From NCBI GenBank assembly GCA_016719945.1, contig JADJYE010000003.1, positions 248,001 to 312,000 of the forward strand: DNA of 64,000 nt, given 5' to 3'. Under the pieces are notes generated by a model. That model ran no database searches. It saw nothing but the letters and a program-made list of their open reading frames with translations, and had not been told where the DNA came from. Origin of the DNA: Polyangiaceae bacterium (GTDB lineage Bacteria > Myxococcota_A > Polyangia > Polyangiales > Polyangiaceae). Shown piece after piece: positions 43,805 through 53,760 of the stretch (its first letter is position 1; every line of letters begins with the position of its first letter). The position numbers and the translations under genes are program-made.

Positions 43805-45059
43805 TCAGTGCTCGTGCCCGGCCGAGCCCTTGCCGAGCTCCGCCTTGAGGATGAACGACCCCTTGTCGACGAACGTCTCGCCGGGCTCGAGGCCCTGCAG
43901 GATCTCGACGAACAGCCGGGCTCGCCGCGCCGCGCGCCGGTCCGACCGGTCCTGACCTTCCGAGCCTCGAACTCCCCTCCCTCTTCGACGAACACCACGC
44001 TTGCCGTCCAGCTTCTGGACGGCGTCGTCCGGGATGACCACGCGCGCCTCGACCTCTCGACGCCGACCGCGGCGGTCACGAACAGGCCGGGCTTCAGCCT
44101 CCCATCCGGGTTCGGCAGCACCACGCGCGCCTGCGCGGCGCGCGCGTCCGTTCTCGCGATCGCCCCGACGAACGAGATCGTGCCGATGATCGGCCGCTCC
44201 AGGCCATCGGCGCGGACCGTCACCGACTGGCCGACGCCGACCTTCGCGAGGTCCTTCGCGTAGACCGTGATGTCGACCCAGACGGTCGAAAGATCCGCGA
44301 TGACGAAGACCCTCGTGTCGTCCTTCAACACCTCGCCGACCGACGCGTGCTTCTCGATGATGGTGCCGTCGAGCGGCGCGACCAGGTTGTAGCGGCCGGC
44401 AGTCCCCGTCCCCGCGCTCGCGAGCATCTGGGAGGTGCTCTCGACGTCGATCTGGGCCTCGGCGAGCTCCTTCTTGCTGGCGAGGTGCTCCTTCTCGGGG
44501 ACGATCTTGTCCTGGTAGAGCTTGTCGACGCGCTCGAAGTTCGACTTCGCCAGCTTCAGCCGCTCGAACGCCGCGCGGGCCTGTCCGCTCAGCTCCGCCA
44601 GCTCCTTGCTGTCGAGGATGGCGAGGACGTCGCCCTTCTTCACCACGTCGCCGAGCCGCTTCTTGACCTCGCGGACCGCCCCCCCGACGCGCGGCGAGAC
44701 GTGCGCGAGCTTGTCCTCGTTGAGGGCGACCTCGGCCGGGGAGCAAGAGATGGCACGTCGACGTCACCGCTGACCGCCTTCATCGACTCGACGCCGGCGT
44801 TCTTGCGGGCCCGCTGGAGAGCTTCAGGCGCCCGGGCGGGGCGGCGTGCTCCGCCTCTCGGCTGCGCCACCGTGTCCCGCCTCTTCAGGCGTGCTCGGCG
44901 TGTCCCGCCTCCTCAGCGGTGCTCGCGTGCTCGTCGTGGTCCGAGGAAGGATGGGCCAGCCGTCGGTCGAGCGCGATCGAGACGACCGCGGTGAGCGGAA
45001 CGGCCACTGCGAGCGCGAGCCACGGCGCGAGGGCGCTCGGCTTGGTGCGCGGCCGTCAC
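43805..45059 (-). pseudogene. CusB/CzcB-type adaptor, at least five frameshifts
   Basis: Starts at a GTG overlapping the TolC stop by 4 bp. Pieces in order: TM/signal KPSALAPWLALAVAVPLTAV, a His-rich segment (SDHDEHASTAEEAGHAEHA), EALQRARKNAGVESMKAVSG, PAEVALNEDKLAHVSPRVGG, lipoyl and hairpin (RLGDVVKKGDVLAILDSKEL onward, the long intact stretch 44646-44020), barrel WVDITVYAKDLAKVGVGQ, ARVVIPDDAVQKLDGK, FVEEGGEFEARKVRTG, LFVEILQGLEPGETFVDKGS, ending GSAGHEH. It lies between TolC and the pump as usual. Same likely cause of breakage as the pump. Confidence 0.8.
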
Positions 45060-46331
45060 GGCAACCTCCCCGCGGCGTAGAGCACGTCGATCTCCGCGCT
45101 GCGCAGCTCGAGCAGGCGATCGATGCGCGACGCCTCCGTCTCGAGCAGCTCGCGGCGGACCAAGAGCAGGTCGCTCAGGCCGCTCTCCCCGGCTTGATAG
45201 CCCTTGATGTCGAGCGCCAGGTTCTGCTCGAGGCTCTCGACCCCCTTGGCCTCGGCGAAGGCGTCCGACGCTTCGGCGCGCTTCGCCGCGACGCGCGTCG
45301 CCGTCTCGACCTCGGCGTCGACCTGCGACTTCTGCGCCGCGAGCTCGACCTTCGCGCGCGCCGCCTTCGCCTCGGCCTGCGCGGCGAGCCCCTGCGCGTG
45401 GTCGAAGATCGGCAGCGTCATGGTGAGCGTGCCGAGGATCGTGTGCTGGCTCGTGTCCTCCAGCTCGTAGCGGGCGCCGAAGCTCATCTGCGGCGCAGCC
45501 AGCGCGCCAGCGAGGTCGCTGTCCGCCTCGGCGAGCGCGACATCGGCGGCGAGCGCCAACAGCTCGCCGCGACCTTGTGCCCCCTTCTTGAGCGAGGTCA
45601 GGTCGACCTTCAAGCCATGCGCGAGGCTCCCCTTGAGGACGAAGCTCGCCGTGCTCGACAGCCCCAGCAGCGCTCGCAGCTCACCCTTCGACTGCTCCAC
45701 GGTGGCCTCCGCGGAGGTGCGGTCGGCGACCGCGCGCGCGAACGCGCCCTTGGAGACGTTGAGCTCCAGCGCGGTCGCGTCTCCGGCGTCGATGCGCTTC
45801 TTCGTCGCCCCGAGCACGCTCCTCGCGATGCGCTCGGCCTCCTCGGCGAGCGCGAGCCGCTCCTGGGCCCAGAGGCCGCGATAGGTCGCATGGCCGACCG
45901 CGCGCAGGGTCTTCTGCATCGCGGTGTCGGCGTCTGCGTGCGCGAGATCGACCAGCGCGTCCACCCGCTTCAGCCGGGCCGAGGCACCACCTCCGAGGTC
46001 GAGGTTCTGGGAGAGCCCGACCGAGAAGACGACGCCTTGCGGATCGTCCGCGATGAGCCTCGGCCCGAGCTCGAGCTCGAGCAGCGGGTTATGCCGCGGG
46101 AAGATGGACGCTTCCACGCGCCCGGCCTCGGCCTCTCGCACCACCAGAGGCGCGGTGAGGGCGGCGGGGCTCGATTGACGAGCCAGCCGCAGGGCCCCCT
46201 CGAGCGTGAGCTCGAGCGTGGCCGGCTCCGCGGTCGACTCGGGTGCTGGCGGGGGCGCCCTGAGCGAGCGCGAGCGGGTGGAGGCTCAGGACGGCGAGGA
46301 ACGCCGAGAGCGCGAGCTTCTTCATGGACAT
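45056..46331 (-). CDS. TolC-family outer-membrane protein (frameshift near 46245)
   Basis: Starts MSMKKLALSAFLAVLSLHPL with signal cleavage after ALAQ. One shift near 46240-46255 (a G-run) leads to the main frame: LTLEGALRLARQSSPAAL, REAEAGRVEASIFPRHNPLL, VVFSVGLSQNLDLGGGAS, MTLPIFDHAQGLAAQAEAKA and GESGLSDLLLVRRELLETEA, ending AAGRLP. CzcC/CusC group. About 424 aa when rejoined. Confidence 0.82.
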
Positions 46332-46433
46332 CACCTCACGAACGCGCGGAAGCTCCGCGCTGCGGTGCCGAGAGACGCTCCGCGACCCGCGGCGCGACAG
46401 GGCGCCGAGGTGGCGAAGACGCAAACCGAGCGT

Positions 46434-46785
46434 CTACGCGAGGTGCTTTGGGACCTTGGTCGGCGGGCCGCGATCGTGAGTGGGCGGCGCGCTGTGCTGA
46501 AACACGAGCGTCGGCTCGATGGTGGCGACCGCCGGCAGAGCGCCGTGGTTACGGGCGCGATCACGGGGCGTGCTGGTGCGCGCACGACACGCAGCAGTGG
46601 CAGCTCGGCCCGCAGTCACAGTCGTCGCCGTCGTCGTCCGGGCACTCCTCGGCGAGGTCGTCGTGGTGCTCGAAGACCTCGAGCAGCGTCAGCTGCCAGG
46701 TCCACGCGCCGAGCAGCGTGTACGCGGCGACCAGAAAGAGCTGCCAGGCCCTCCCCGCACGCCGCGATCGTCTGCTCTTCACCAC
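46434..46785 (-). CDS. Cys/His-rich small membrane protein, RND-operon leader (frameshift near 46565)
   Basis: First frame: 74 aa with one hydrophobic helix (WQLFLVAAYTLLGAWTW), acidic ECPDDDGDDCDC and the metal-ligand cluster CDCGPSCHCCVSCAHQHAP, ending at 46561. The next frame continues GALPAVATIEPTLVFQHSAP to PTKVPKHLA (46434), matching the layout of the tail in the 19094-19510 protein (LPAV... to ...HVPRR). So the complete protein is probably ~116 aa. First gene of the minus-strand operon, 102 bp before TolC. Likely periplasmic metal-binding accessory factor; family not characterised to my knowledge. Confidence 0.62.
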
Positions 46786-46792
46786 CGGGGGA

Positions 46793-46821
46793 GCTTAGTT
46801 CCCTTGGGTCACCTCTGTCAA
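46793..46821 (-). promoter_or_regulatory. Candidate promoter of the 46.8-40 kb RND operon
   Basis: On the minus strand TTGACA (46821-46816), 17 bp, then CTAAGC (46798-46793), 7 nt before the ATG at 46785. The -35 matches the sigma-70 consensus exactly; the -10 is poor. If used, the transcript would be leaderless. Confidence 0.35.
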
Positions 46822-46912
46822 CGGGCGGCTCGAGTTGTAACGGTGTTGCGGGAGCCGCGCGTGCGGGGGCAGCGCAAGGGGATCGCCAGCGTCGCGATCG
46901 GGTCCTTGGGTC

Positions 46913-47110
46913 TCAAGTCGGGGTGCGCGTGAGCTGTGCCTCTTCGTAGAGGCTATCGAGGGACGCGTTCGAGGGAAGAATGAAGTTTACTTCACCGTCC
47001 CCCGCCGCCTGGGTCGTGAACACCAGGTAGCTGGTCGGCAGGGTTGGGGCCCGAATGCGGAAGCCGCCCTGCGTCGAGACGGGGAGATCATCGATGAAGT
47101 CCCGTAGATG
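46913..47110 (-). other. Orphan coding-like fragment without clear start
   Basis: A minus-strand frame ending TAG/TGA at 46913 reads protein-like for ~60 residues (RDFIDDLPVSTQGGFRIRAP, TSYLVFTTQAAGDGEVNFI, LPSNASLDSLYEEAQLTRT). No Met or GTG with a ribosome-binding site was found before 47110, and upstream the frame is only a shadow of the flotillin-like gene. Somewhat less GC-rich than the genes around. Probably the 3' remnant of a lost gene, or one whose start was cut off. Confidence 0.35.
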
Positions 47111-47170
47111 ACGATAGTGGCGGCGCGATGCCGCGCGGCAGCAGTGTTTGTACCTGGTAGCTTCCGCCGC

Positions 47171-47979
47171 GTGGAGCTCATCGTCATCCTCGTGCCCGTG
47201 GCCATGTTGGTCCTCGCGGTGCCACTGCTCGCGCTGGTCATCTCGAAATGGTTCGTGCGCGTCCCGGCGGGGCAGGCGCTCCTCGTTCGGCCTCATAGCG
47301 GCCCAGCCAGGGTCTCGTTCACCGGACAGCTGGTGATGCCCTTCGTGGCGACCGCCGAGCTCGTCGATCTCACCACCAAGCGGATCCTCGTCACCCGCCA
47401 CGGCCGCACCGCGCCGCGCTGCCGCGACAACATCCGCGTCAATGTCACGGCGCACTTCATGATTGGAGTGAACCCGGTCGCCGACGACGTGCTCAAGGCT
47501 GCGCAAGCCATGGGCGCGGCGCGCGTCGCCGAGGAGGGCGCGCTCTCGGAGGTGTTCGAGGCCGCTTCATCTCGGCGCTCGCGACCGTCGTCGCGACCTT
47601 TCACTACGACGAGCTCGCGCGAAACCGGGAGGAGCTGACCGACAGGATCATCCAGGTCCTCGGCACCGACCTCGATGGCTACACGCTGAAGGACCTCGCG
47701 ATCGTGACGATCGAGCAGGTGCCGATCGAGCAGCACGATCCGAAGGACCTGCTCGACGCCGAGGCGATCCGCGTCCTCACCGAGCGGACGGCGCAGGAGG
47801 CCCTGCGGACCTCGGAGACCAGCCTCGGCGCCGAGCTCGAGCTGGCAAGGCGCGAGCGAGAGGTGGCCGAGCACGTGGCTCGCCACCAACGCGAGGCGAA
47901 CGCGATGATGGAGCGTCATGAGCGTGACGTCGCTGCGCTCCACGAGAAGCTCGACGCTCAGCTGAAGAAGGGGGGCTGA
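47171..47979 (+). CDS. Flotillin/SPFH-domain membrane protein (frameshift near 47563)
   Basis: Start at GTG 47171. N-terminal membrane helix (LIVILVPVAMLVLAVPLLALVI), then the SPFH/flotillin domain: KWFVRVPAGQALLVRPHSG, VTRHGRTAPRCRDNIRVNVT. After EVFEA one base is missing (~47563); the next frame goes on RFISALATVVATFHYDELAR, DLDGYTLKDLAIVTIEQV, then a C-terminal coiled coil (AELELARREREVAEHVARHQ) to the stop at 47979. About 270 aa. Flotillins organise membrane microdomains; here it is a stand-alone short form. TAGCTT 7 nt before the GTG could be a -10 element. Confidence 0.78.
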
Positions 47980-48044
47980 GGTCTCGGCTTCATCAGCGCA
48001 CCTGCCGCGGACGTGCGATGCTGCGCGCGCGCGCGGAGGCAACC

Positions 48045-49291
48045 ATGACGACCGAACCTCGAGGACCTCTCCACCCCCAGACCACCTCCGTCTCGGAGGG
48101 CTTCGATCCGCGGCTGAGCGTGATGGCGGTGCGGCCGCCGATCTACCCGGTGTCGACGTACGCCTTCCCCTCGGCCGAGCAGGCGGCGCACTATTTCGAG
48201 GTCGCGCTCGGCAAGGTCCAGCGGGGGCCTGGCGAAGACGTCGGCCTCATCTACGCCAGGCTCAACAACCCGAACGCCGAGATGTTCGAAGACGCGCTCG
48301 CGTCGGTCGAGAAGGGGGCCCACGCGGCCGCCGTCTTCTCCAGCGGAATGTCGGCGATCACCACGTCGCTGCTGACCCTCGCCAAGCCTGGCCAGAAGAT
48401 CTTGTACGAGCGCCCTGTCTACGGCGGAACCGACCACTTCTTCCGGCACATGCTCCCGGACCTGCAGCTCTCGGCCATCGCCGTCGAGAACAGCGCCTGG
48501 GACGACGCGCTCCGTGCCCACGGCGCCGACCTGGCGCTCGCCTACGTCGAGACCCCAGCGAACCCCACGCTGCGCATGATCGATCTCGCCGCGCTCAGGG
48601 AGCGCCTCGATCGCATCGTGCCGGATCGGCGCGTCCCGCTCGTGGTGGACAACACCTTCCTCGGGCCGGTGTTCCAGTCGCCGCTACGCCACGGCGCCGA
48701 CTTGGCCCTCTACTCGGCCACCAAGTTCCTCGGGGGTCACAGCGATCTGGTGGCCGGCGCGCTCACCGCCACCGACCCCGCGCTGGTCGCGAAGATCAAG
48801 GGGACGCGAGCGTTCCTCGGCACGATCTGCGAGCCGTTCACGGCGTGGCTCCTGCAGAAGAGCATGGCGACCCTGTGGCTGCGGATGATCAAGCAGTCGA
48901 AGAACGCGTCGCACCTCGTGAAGACCATCAAGGCGCACCCCGCCGTGGAGACGGTCCATTACCCGACCTTGTTCGTCGGCGATCAGGCTCGGATCTTTCA
49001 GCAGCAGTGCACCGCCCCCGGCTCGATGATCGCCGTCGAGCTGCGAGGCGGCAGGGCGGCCGCCTTCCGCTTCTTGAACGCGCTCAAGCTCGTTCGCCTC
49101 GCCGTCTCGCTCGGCGGCGTCGAGTCGCTCGCCTGTCACCCGCGGAGCACGACCGCCTCCGGAGATGAGGCGAGGAGGATCTGCGAGCCGGAGGCGTCAC
49201 CGAGGGCCTCGTGCGGCTGAGCGTCGGCGTCGAGTACTGGCGGGATCTGCGCGACGACATCTCGAGCGCGCTCGACGCCGCGGCGGGTTGA
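48045..49291 (+). CDS. PLP-dependent Cys/Met-metabolism enzyme (frameshift near 49175)
   Basis: About 415 aa from the ATG at 48045. Trans-sulfuration fold: PPIYPVSTYAF, YARLNNPNAEMFEDALASVE, FSSGMSAITTSLLTL, YGGTDHFFRHMLP, VVDNTFLGPVFQSPLRHGAD, and the PLP-lysine motif SATKFLGGHSDLVAGAL; FLNALKLVRLAVSLGGVESL toward the end. A one-base slip at ~49170-49185 separates this from the conserved C-terminus EGLVRLSVGVEYWRDLRDDI (stop 49291). Methionine gamma-lyase, cystathionine gamma-lyase/synthase or O-acetylhomoserine sulfhydrylase; the sequence alone does not decide. Confidence 0.85.
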
Positions 49292-49328
49292 GCGTCCGGG
49301 CGTCTGCTTGACGTGGCCGTGGCCGCGC

Positions 49329-49344
49329 GTGACGATTCTGTCAC
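49329..49344. promoter_or_regulatory. GTGAC-N6-GTCAC dyad before the second LNS2 gene
   Basis: GTGACGATTCTGTCAC lies 15 bp before the ATG. Arms resemble those at 4191 and 8126 but are one base shorter with 6-bp spacing, so probably a different factor or chance. Confidence 0.25.
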
Positions 49345-49359
49345 GAAGAGGTTACGGGA

Positions 49360-50469
49360 ATGAATCGTTTGAAGGCTCAAAGGCCCTGGGCTCGGGCAGT
49401 TGTTTTCGGGTTTTCGGCTGCAGCGCCTGGCTGTGGGGATGACAGCGCGGCCGGCGGAGGGGGCGCCGGCGGTGGCACGGGCGGCACGCCCATCTCGGAC
49501 CTCACCGAGCTCAGCTGCCCGACCCCGGGCCTGCTGCCGTTCGTCACCGAGACGAACGCGTTCGCCAGCGACGACAACGCGTTCACCGCGGAGGGCAGCC
49601 CTCGCAGCAAAGACGAGGCGTCCGACACGCTAGGGGTCCCCGGAGGTCCGCGCGCCAACACCTACGTCGCAGCGGAGCAGGCGACGCCGGCGACCGATCA
49701 GCCGTACGACGGCAAGAAGGCGCGCACCGGAAACTCGGCCGGCCTGTCGGCCGTGGCGCTCCGCGGCGAAGCGGTGAGCCTGTGGACCTACGACCCCGCG
49801 GCGCAGGCGTGGCTCACGCTCGGCCGCACCGACACCGACGACGAGGGGGCGTATTCGATCGCGCGCACCGGCGGCTCGACCGAGCTCGGGCGGCCGGTCT
49901 ACTCGATCCTCGAAGCCGACGGCAGCTGCGCCGAGCACTACGAGTACCTGCTCGATCCCGGCACCCAGGTCATCATCACCGACATCGACGGGACGCTCAC
50001 GCTCAGCGACGAGGAGCTGTTCCAGCAGATCTCCGATGGCGCGTACGTGCCCGTACAAATGGGCTCGGCCGCCGAGCTGGTCAGCGCGTGGGCCGACAAA
50101 GGCTACGTGATCATCTACATGACCGCTCGCCCGCACATGTTCCGCGCAGAGACGCGGACCTGGCTGCGCGACCAGGGGTTCCCGACGGGCCCGGTGCTGA
50201 CGGCCAACGCGCTCGTCGTCGACGAGACGGCGCGCACCTACAAAGCGTCGTGGGTCAGCCGCGTGCTCGACGACTTCCAGTGGGACGTCGTGGCGGCGTA
50301 CGGCAACGCGCAGAGCGACATCGACGCCTACGAGGACGGCGGCGTCCCCAAGGACATCACCTTCATCGTCGGGGAGCTGGCGGGGACGAGCGGCACGGTC
50401 GCTGTCGAGAACAACGACTATGCCGCCCACATCACCGACTTCGTCGAGCCGTACCCCGACGCGAACTAG
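49360..50469 (+). CDS. Secreted lipin-type (LNS2) phosphatase-like lipoprotein, copy 2
   Basis: 369 aa. Signal peptide with Cys in AAAPGCGDD, Gly-rich linker, the same N-terminal beta domain as copy 1 (FTAEGSPRSKDEASDTLGVP, LRGEAVSLWTYDPAAQAW, LEADGSCAEHYEY) and the LNS2/HAD core DIDGTLTLSDEEL, YMTARPHMFRAETRTWL, YGNAQSDIDAYEDGG. About 80% identical to the 27286-28392 protein outside the signal peptide; both end FVEPYPDAN, and even the first bases after the stop agree. Both D-x-D-x-T Asp are present, so an active phosphatase is expected. A GGGAA site precedes the ATG. Confidence 0.83.
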   Translation: MNRLKAQRPWARAVVFGFSAAAPGCGDDSAAGGGGAGGGTGGTPISDLTELSCPTPGLLPFVTETNAFASDDNAFTAEGSPRSKDEASDTLGVPGGPRANTYVAAEQATPATDQPYDGKKARTGNSAGLSAVALRGEAVSLWTYDPAAQAWLTLGRTDTDDEGAYSIARTGGSTELGRPVYSILEADGSCAEHYEYLLDPGTQVIITDIDGTLTLSDEELFQQISDGAYVPVQMGSAAELVSAWADKGYVIIYMTARPHMFRAETRTWLRDQGFPTGPVLTANALVVDETARTYKASWVSRVLDDFQWDVVAAYGNAQSDIDAYEDGGVPKDITFIVGELAGTSGTVAVENNDYAAHITDFVEPYPDAN

Positions 50470-50479
50470 GGACACACTG

Positions 50480-51250
50480 CTAGAAGAAGAAGCCCTTCGG
50501 CCGCGCCGACGTCCGCAGCCAGTTGTCGATCTGGCCCGTGATGTCGGTGTTGCCGATGGTCCGGTAGTCGTACGTGAACTTGCCGAAGACATCACTGCCG
50601 CCGCGGCGCTGTCGACCTCAGGATGACGTTCAGCTCGTGCGGCTCGGCGACGAACGTGAGCTCGACCTCGTTGATCGCGCTCGCGTACTGCGGTCCCGGT
50701 AGAACTCGATCTCCTGATAGAAGGGCAGCGTCTGATCGACGCCGCGGATGCGCCCGCGCTCGCAGTCCGCCCGCTTGAAGCGGAAGCCAAGGTTGGCGAA
50801 CGCGTCGAGCACCATCTGCTGGGCGGGCATCGGCGAGACGGAGAGCGCGTCGAGGTCACCCTTGTCGATCGCGCTCGCGATCGCGAGCTCGGTGCGCAGC
50901 CCCATCGTCATGCCGTGCAGGTGCTGGCCGTAGACGGTCGTCAGCGGGCACTCGACCGGGATCAGGAACTGGAAGGGCATCGCGTGGTTCGACTGGGCCG
51001 CGAGCTGGAAGGGCCCCGTCACGATGATGCGCCCGAACTCGAGGTTGGACAGGTACTCGTGGTCGCCGGACTCGACCTCGACGCGGGTCACCAGCGCGAG
51101 CGAGATGCGCTCGATCGAGCTGTTTACGGAGCCACCCTTCAGGACGATCTGGCCTGTGACCGTGCCGCCGGGCACCACGGAGGGGTTCTGGACCTGCGTG
51201 TCGATCGAGGGGCCACCCACACCGAACGTGCTGAGCATTTTCTTGAACAC
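50480..51250 (-). CDS. Spo0M/arrestin-like sporulation-control protein (two or more frameshifts)
   Basis: Main frame: FKKMLSTFGVGGPSIDTQVQ, VPGGTVTGQIVLKGGSVN, FLIPVECPLTTVYGQHLHGM, GLRTELAIASAIDKGDLDAL, FANLGFRFKRADCERGRI, PFYQEIEFYRDR. Then slips near 50695 and 50610 lead through YASAINEVELTFVAEPHELN and RRGGSDVFGKFTYDY to the end TDITGQIDNWLRTSARPKGF (stop 50480). Restored length about 256 aa, as in Spo0M. The arrestin-like fold binds partners at the membrane; in Bacillus Spo0M affects sporulation. A role in fruiting is only a guess. Confidence 0.8.
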
Positions 51251-51394
51251 TAGGAACCTCCGTAAACGAAGTTCGGAATGGTAGCGGCCAGCAGCCGGTT
51301 GTCTACGCGGGATGGCCCCAAATGCTGCCCCCGGCTGCGACGCGGATCAGCGCGTCAGCGAGCCGCTCCAGCGCCGCAGGGAACCGATCCAACA

Positions 51395-53689
51395 TCAGGT
51401 AGGGCTCGGTGAGCTCGAGCTCCAGCAGCCACCGCGCCGCCAGCTGAGGGCGAGCGCGAGCGCCACCGCCAGGCTGAGCCCCAGGGCCGAAGAGTCGGGC
51501 GCGAGGGCGCCGACCGCGCAGCTCGCGCAACCCCCACCGGTCGTCGCAGGTGGAGTCGGCTGGGTGTCGTCGGGCGGGCGTGAGGTCGCGGTCGCTGTTG
51601 CCGGCGGCCCAGCGGTCCCGCGGGTCGTCGAGCTCGAAGGCGTCGGGGTGGGGCCGAGGACCTGGGCCGGGGGGCGCGCGGCGAGGACCGCCGCGAGCGC
51701 GACACGAACCGAAGGCCTGAGCGTCGCCGTGTCGACCGCGACCTTCTCGCTCGCGCCGGACGCGATCCACAGCTCGATCGCGGCGATCTCGCCGGCCGTC
51801 GGCTGCTCCATCGTGTCGGGCGGCATGTGATCCGCGTCCGAGAGCGGGAGGTGCATGCGCGTCACGAGCAGGCTCTTCGCGGGGTCCCTCGGCGTGATCG
51901 CGGGCCCGCTCGACCCGCCCTGGATCAGCGAGGCGTGCGTCTCGACGCTGAGATCACCCTGGAGCCCCTGCTCGTCGTGACAGCTTCCGCAGCGCTCGAG
52001 GAGGATGGGGTGCGCGAGATCCGCGAACAGGTCGATCTTCGGAGGCAACGCTGCCAGATCGGGCCCCGCGCTCGAGGTCGCGGGCGGGCCGAGGGTCGCG
52101 GTCGCGGAGGGCGACGTGGTCGCGGAGGGCGACGTGGTCGGCCAGGAGGTCGCCGTGGGGCGGGCGACCGTGAGCGGAGGCCTGGCCGTCGCCGGGCTCG
52201 TCGGAGCCTGCTTGGGTGCGGTCGTTCCGCGCAGGTGGGCGGGGAGCGCCGCCAGCTCGAGCTCGCGTGTGGCGCCGCCGTCGACGAAGAACGCCACGAC
52301 GGCGAGCTCGCTCGCCGTCATCTGGGGCTCGCCCGCCGGGGGCATGTGCTCGTCGTCGTCGAGCGGCAGCTGGACCCTCGTGATCAGCGGGCTCGACTTC
52401 GCGGAGCCCGCGATGAGGGCCGGGCCTTGCTTGCCGCCCTTCTTCATGGCGTCGATCGAGTCGAGCGAGAGTCGCCCCTTCTGCTTCGAGCCGCCGTGGC
52501 ACTTGCCGCACCGTGCCGCGAGGATGGGGGCCACGCGCGCGTCGTACAGGCTCGAGGAGGTGTGCCCCGGGCTCGTGGTGACGACCGCCCCGGGCTCCGA
52601 GCTCGTCGTCGCGGAGGGCGCCGGCTCGGAGCTCGGCTCGGCCGTGGGGGTCGCGGTCGCCGACGCGGACGTACGGGGTGAGGCGGACGCCGAGCCGCTC
52701 GCCGCCTCGACCGGAGCGAGCCCACGCTCGAGGACGGAGCGCGCAGCGAGCGGCACGAGCAGGTCCTTCACGCGCAGCGACTCGCTCGCGCCGCGCTCGA
52801 CCCAGAACCGGATGAGCTCGATCTCCTCTGGCGATGGCCCGGGCTTGTCCTCGGGCGGCATCCGCTCGTCGTGGCCCTCGGGCAGCAGCATCCGCGCGAC
52901 CAGCGGGCTCTTCGCCGAGTCCCCGGGCACCAGCGCCGCGCCCTCCTTGCCACCCTTCGACATCGCCTCGAGGGAGTCGAGGCGGAGCTTGCCCTTCTGC
53001 TCTTCGGGGCCGTGACAGTCGTAGCAGCGGGCGCGGAGGATCGGCGCCACGACGTTGGCGTAGACGAGCGGCTCTGCCCCCGACTCGGGCTCGTCCTCCA
53101 CGCTCTTGCTGGGCGCCTCCACGCCGAGCCAACGCTTGACCGGGCCAGGCGCGTAGCGCGTCAAGTAGCCCTCGCCCCGCGTGAGCGACCCGCCGTGGTG
53201 CGCGCCCACCGTCAGCACCAGGACCGAGAGCGCGAGCAGCGCTCGGTGGGCCATCCGCCAGCCGCTCGAGCCCGCGCGCTCCGACTGGCGCAGCGCGCCG
53301 AACGAGAGCGCCCCGAGCACGACGAACGCGAACGTCAGGGCCCGGTGCTGCGCGAGGAGATCGGAGGGGAAGCCGCCGCCCGTCGACAAGAGCACGCCCA
53401 GCGTGAAGGCGGCCGTCGCCGAGACCACGGTCGCGCCCATACCGATGGCGATCGCTGGATCGAGCCGCGCGCGCATCGAAGGGTGCAGGGTGAGCGCCTC
53501 GCACAGCGCGACCAGGAGGACGATCCCGATGGGCAGGTGGACCGCGATCGGGTGAAACCGCCCGACGAACAGGGCAAGCTCGGGCGCAGCGCGCAGAGGT
53601 CCACGGATCGCGATCAGCAGGGTGGTCGCGAAGATGAGGAGGGCAGCCGCGCCGAGCTCGGGCCCCCACTTTTTGTAGCGACTACCCAC
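51395..53689 (-). CDS. Membrane-anchored protein with three planctomycete-type cytochrome c modules
   Basis: 764 aa. N-terminal DUF2231-like membrane domain with four helices (ALLIFATTLLIAI, FHPIAVHLPIGIVLLVAL, ATVVSATAAFTLGVLLS, TFAFVVLGALSFGAL), then three copies of a PSCyt1-type module, each with CxxCH (CYDCHGPEEQKGKLRLDS, CGKCHGGSKQKGRLSLDS, CGSCHDEQGLQGDLSVET) and a distal Met in HDERMPPEDK, DEHMPPAG or ADHMPPDT as likely sixth haem ligand. Modules are joined by Ala/Ser/Thr/Pro linkers. The end has GGGCASCAVG then a helix LSLAVALALALSWRR, resembling a MYXO-CTERM sorting tail. Periplasmic or surface electron transfer; partners are unknown. An overlapping minus frame ending at 51303 (LTEPYLMLDRFPAALERLAD) looks coding-like but has no start. 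Confidence 0.85.
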   Translation of the reverse strand: MGSRYKKWGPELGAAALLIFATTLLIAIRGPLRAAPELALFVGRFHPIAVHLPIGIVLLVALCEALTLHPSMRARLDPAIAIGMGATVVSATAAFTLGVLLSTGGGFPSDLLAQHRALTFAFVVLGALSFGALRQSERAGSSGWRMAHRALLALSVLVLTVGAHHGGSLTRGEGYLTRYAPGPVKRWLGVEAPSKSVEDEPESGAEPLVYANVVAPILRARCYDCHGPEEQKGKLRLDSLEAMSKGGKEGAALVPGDSAKSPLVARMLLPEGHDERMPPEDKPGPSPEEIELIRFWVERGASESLRVKDLLVPLAARSVLERGLAPVEAASGSASASPRTSASATATPTAEPSSEPAPSATTSSEPGAVVTTSPGHTSSSLYDARVAPILAARCGKCHGGSKQKGRLSLDSIDAMKKGGKQGPALIAGSAKSSPLITRVQLPLDDDEHMPPAGEPQMTASELAVVAFFVDGGATRELELAALPAHLRGTTAPKQAPTSPATARPPLTVARPTATSWPTTSPSATTSPSATATLGPPATSSAGPDLAALPPKIDLFADLAHPILLERCGSCHDEQGLQGDLSVETHASLIQGGSSGPAITPRDPAKSLLVTRMHLPLSDADHMPPDTMEQPTAGEIAAIELWIASGASEKVAVDTATLRPSVRVALAAVLAARPPAQVLGPTPTPSSSTTRGTAGPPATATATSRPPDDTQPTPPATTGGGCASCAVGALAPDSSALGLSLAVALALALSWRRGGCWSSSSPSPT

Positions 53690-53760
53690 GCGTGCGTCGT
53701 AGCGTACCTCGGCGTCGAGGCTTTCGCGATCCGACCGCCGGCCTCCCGCCCCGAGGTACC

